Below the pieces are notes generated by a model. The model was not told the origin of the DNA, searched no databases, and was given only the letters and a program-made list of their open reading frames with translations. A stretch of DNA of 64,000 nucleotides from NCBI GenBank assembly GCA_935421135.1, contig OW285195.1, positions 10,942,391 through 11,006,390 of the forward strand, given 5' to 3'. The translations under genes and the position numbers were made by a program. This document shows, piece after piece, positions 60,480 to 64,000 of this stretch (position 1 is its first letter; each line of letters begins with the position of its first letter). Source of the DNA: Bugulina stolonifera. Taxonomy: Eukaryota; Bryozoa; Gymnolaemata; Cheilostomatida; Bugulidae.

Positions 60480-63400
60480 ACAACATGTATATCACACACG
60501 ATATGAAATGCAATAAAATGCCAAAAAATTACATGTAGTTTTCGTATTCATCTCATTCATAGTGGTTCAACATTATCTATTGGGGAATTTACAAGATTAT
60601 ACTACTTCTCTTCTTTGTTTTGGGATTTTCCAAAGCTACGAGATGAACCATAAAAATAAAAGACAATTGTGTATGTTCAAAATATTTTGGTTCATAATTC
60701 ATTAACTGATTTTATTTGAAGGACAGAAGGTAAATTTTGTGTAGATTTAGGAATAATCTCTTATCGTTTTCTACACAATATTCATGTATAAAATAAAGTT
60801 AATAGCTTTTGCTCTCAAGAAAAGTTTGTCTAGTTGATAACTAGGCCTACACTAAATGAAAAAATTTATTATTCTATTTACCTGCTATTTCTTTAGCTCA
60901 ACCAAGCACAAGTCTACTCAGTGTATGTCATCTACATGTATGATAAATTGACTAGATGCACATGTATTTATAGTAGCAGTGTACCTGAGAATGGAAAATG
61001 AGCATAACCTGGGTTCTAGAGTCCTTCAAAACAATGGGGGGCAAGTCGTTGATTGGCTATAGATCTCAGTCTATCTAGTCAACATACCCATCCATTCTTT
61101 TGGACTGTCTGGAACTCAGACTACAGTATACAGTGTGCCCACTAGTAATTATAAAGGGACTCTATATAGCTTCAGCTCCATAGATGTGGTTCTAAACTAC
61201 GAGTCGGTTATGCCTCTGCTCTGCTCAAAGCAACTAAACAGTAGATTTGCTATGCAGTGGATTTCATGTTTTTCGCCAATAAAAAGTTATATAACCTGTT
61301 TTATGCCGATTACCATATTGGCAGTAATAATAATATGTACTTTTAAGATTCTAATTATAGACGTCTATTGTAGGGTCCAAGCTTTCGTATTTCAACAAAA
61401 AACAATATATTTTGCGATAGAAATAGCCAGGCAAATAAATTAATGAAATTACTGTGACAATTCAATGAGATGTTGACATCCAGAGTTGTTATGTACATTT
61501 ACACAAGGCAATGCCAATTTGTTAAAGAATGGAATGCAACGATTTAGTTTACCCTCCTCCCTCCCCCTCCATGGTAGAGATCTTTAAATACAAGGATACT
61601 AGGGCATTGCAAAAAATTGGCAAAGGGTTTGAGGTAGTCAAGAATTTTATGCATGTCTACATATTAACATAGTGTTCTAGATAACATGGGATTTTAAACC
61701 AAAATCATACAATTTAGACTTGAATAATTTTAATGTATGCTAAATAAAATTGACAAAATGCCAATCTGACATGCAAGCTAAACGCAGAATTAAACAGTGA
61801 CCATAGACTTGAGACAGTCAAATTACTGGCTTTTTTATATTACTATCTAATATTGATACAGGAACTAAAATCGAAAGAGAAATTAACTCATAACAGGAAC
61901 TGACACTAACAGTAAATATGTAGTGATATTAATACGCATTTCTTGGGACCAATCACAGTTCAGTCAAATGTACACCACGAATTTTATTCTGATGTTTCAT
62001 GTGTAAAGGGTCGGTATTTCATTAAAACTCATACAAAAATCTCAAAAATAACAGTCTCGGGAGTAGATCTTTAGACTAAAAGTATGTAGTTTACCAAAGA
62101 TTCCCAAAGATTGGCCAATACCTGCCAATTTTTAGAAGTTATCAGGTATGAAAGCTGTTTTCCATATTGATGATTGTCGGCTACTGCCATATCTTAACTT
62201 GTGATGTCATCGTATTGCAGGTTGCGTGTACAGGTAGTAACTGTTTTTATAAGTTTATCGTTTTAGAGCGTTCTAGAGCGGATTTTAGTGATGGCATGCA
62301 AGAAATCTATGAACATACAACAATAATGATAGTTGCACATCAATTGTACCGCAAACACAGATAATTCACTTCCTGGATATTCAAATATCAGCTTGCTACA
62401 CATCTGAAGGGGCCGAGTGTGAAGTAACAGAATACACACAAGTATTGCAACACAATACACACAAGTATCGATTATGAAATAAATAAAATTGTTACGTAAT
62501 AAATTAATTGATGAAACCGTTTTACGTTTGAATCTAATCGAAGGGTGTAACAGATTTATATCCTATACAGTATAATTCAACAACCAGAGATCAAGTTGCC
62601 TTAAGCAATACCCACATACCAGACAAACAATGCTAAGAATGCAAGGACCAGATAAGCACACTATCAGAGCTATCAAGGTGGTAATTATCGGACCACTTAA
62701 TACTCAACAAGGATAGTAACATATGGCTAATATTTGTTGACACTAGCAGCTATAGGAGTTGTCCTTCCTCATGTAATTACTGTAGCAAGAATTAGAGGTC
62801 AATGCACCAAGCACACAGATGTAATCTGGTAATAGATGGGTAACAGAGAATCTGCTGATAGAATTCTCAGCATGGTTCATCAAGCATTAGAAGAAGTAGA
62901 TCTCTGGTAAAGGATTGAAATGTTTCCGCTATTAGGCTACTCCTCTGGCTAGAATATTCAATGCAGCATTTATTAACAGGCCACTATTATCATAGAGCAC
63001 TTGTTCCTTTCTGCCATTCATACTTATTACGACAGTGGAGTTCAAATAATGTACATTTACAAAGATGTCATTAATGCACAAGAGTAGAAATATAACGGCT
63101 AGCAAAGACATGAAACTGCATTTCTACCACAATAACTATTCAACTACATGTATATCTAAGACTAGTTCTGCAGAATGCAGAACAGTGTCAAGACATGCTG
63201 TATTTTATGAGTGTATAACACAATAATAAAATAAATATCTTTACACCTAGTTTTAATGTCATTTCACACTTTGAACTCCTCGTTCCTGGACTTGTAGACG
63301 CAAACTGTGTGATGTAATTAGTTCAATGATATTAAGCAGATACCTGCTCCGTGATGTCATTGTGAAATAATTTGCATTCTTTTATTGGGCAGTCTGTAAG

Positions 63401-63714
63401 CGTTACATAAGCGTCTATATTATAACAAACATAGTAATTCTGTATTATACATGTAGAAGTAGGTCATCACAAGATGCCTTCCTTTAATTTTCTAAAATAG
63501 ATTTCCGGATAAATTACTTTTACTAGCTGTTGTAAAATAATTATTACAACATTGTATACTTCCATTTCCTTATAGAATATTTTATTACTGGGTAATTAGT
63601 ATTATTGCACCTGTGTAACGCATCTGTAATTTAACTGAACAAACCAGCAATTTTTTAATACTGTTTTTGCAAAGAATTTAAGAGCTTTATCGCTGACAAG
63701 TGAAAATAGCCTCT

Positions 63715-63815
63715 CCCTGACTGTGAGTTGAACCGGAGGCCTTTATAGCACCTACATGATTGTAATCGTCCAGCACAGTGGACAGAACACTTTACCACTA
63801 CACCAGCTCTGCTTC
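63715..63815 (-). mobile_element. tRNA-like SINE head
   Basis: On the minus strand an A-box-like TGGTGTAGTGGTAAAG and a B-box-like CGGTTCAACTC are about 50-55 bp apart. The 3' part is not resolved. No clean cloverleaf, so a functional tRNA is unlikely. Confidence 0.45.
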
Positions 63816-64000
63816 CTTGGTGAGCAGTAAGACATGCCAGCTGTAAACAGCAATCACCTATCTATGACCACCTTGCTTGTTTGGCCATTCTTTACTATTT
63901 AATTGCTTTTTCTGTGAGGAATTTCTGAATTTATAATCAGTTTTGAATTTCCTTGTAGGAGGAGAGTTGAAAATATAAAAATAAAGATCAAACGACTCAA

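Larger units (their letters stand above)
59326..64000. other. Intergenic, AT-rich
   Basis: No gene I can support. It contains the perfect hairpin at 60374-60479 and a tRNA-like SINE head at 63715-63815 (minus). A 102-codon open frame at 61135-61443 has one hydrophobic stretch but no domain and no ATG at its start. Confidence 0.5.

Noticed and set aside
61135..61443. 102-codon plus-strand frame with a hydrophobic stretch
   Set aside because: Begins with GTG, has no splice partners and matches no family I know.

Overview
The window is AT-rich, intron-rich animal DNA. Genes have GT-AG introns of about 0.1-1.7 kb. A protein combining collagen, a C-type lectin domain and a sponge/cnidarian-type 'short-chain collagen C4' domain points to an early-branching or other aquatic invertebrate. 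A sponge is plausible but not proven. The word TACATGTA is very frequent. No vertebrate-type or plant features were seen.

Four multi-exon host genes were rebuilt by matching splice sites and reading phase. They are: (1) a minus-strand type II membrane collagen/C-type lectin/C4 protein (CDS 9219 to 1946, 631 aa); (2) a plus-strand class A GPCR (21967 to 25671, 449 aa); (3) a minus-strand secreted leucine-rich-repeat protein with both cysteine caps (33610 to 26806, 556 aa); (4) a minus-strand secreted LDLa plus coiled-coil protein (59325 to 56716, 270 aa). Weaker gene traces are a 56-aa three-exon gene (12705-13495) and orphan terminal exons at 89-191, 21556-21738 and 54117-54346, the last with a degraded paralogous copy at 55661-55717.

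The most notable object is a complete 9.86-kb Maverick/Polinton-like element at 42904-52761. It has terminal inverted repeats of about 550 bp that are extremely GC-rich, a perfect 6-bp target duplication (aatgag) and AG...CT termini. It carries only two divergent intron-containing genes: a very large protein-primed family B DNA polymerase with zinc fingers and an OTU-like N-terminal region, broken by one in-frame stop, and a 407-aa nuclear-type protein with a duplicated C-terminal domain. Between them lies an 844-bp inverted array of about 26 copies of a 31-bp repeat. I see no integrase, capsid, protease or packaging ATPase gene.

Other mobile DNA: a decayed Tc1/mariner element (10555-11930); a young 2.36-kb Ty3/gypsy element with identical LTRs whose reverse-transcriptase segment is inverted inside it (15448-17802); a possible hAT-type MITE (9809-10107); three tRNA-like SINE heads; and an LTR-like promoter block near 53.7 kb. 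Large repeats include a 36-bp satellite with an 8-unit higher-order period in intron 1 of the collagen-lectin gene and a perfect 52-bp-arm hairpin at 60374-60479.
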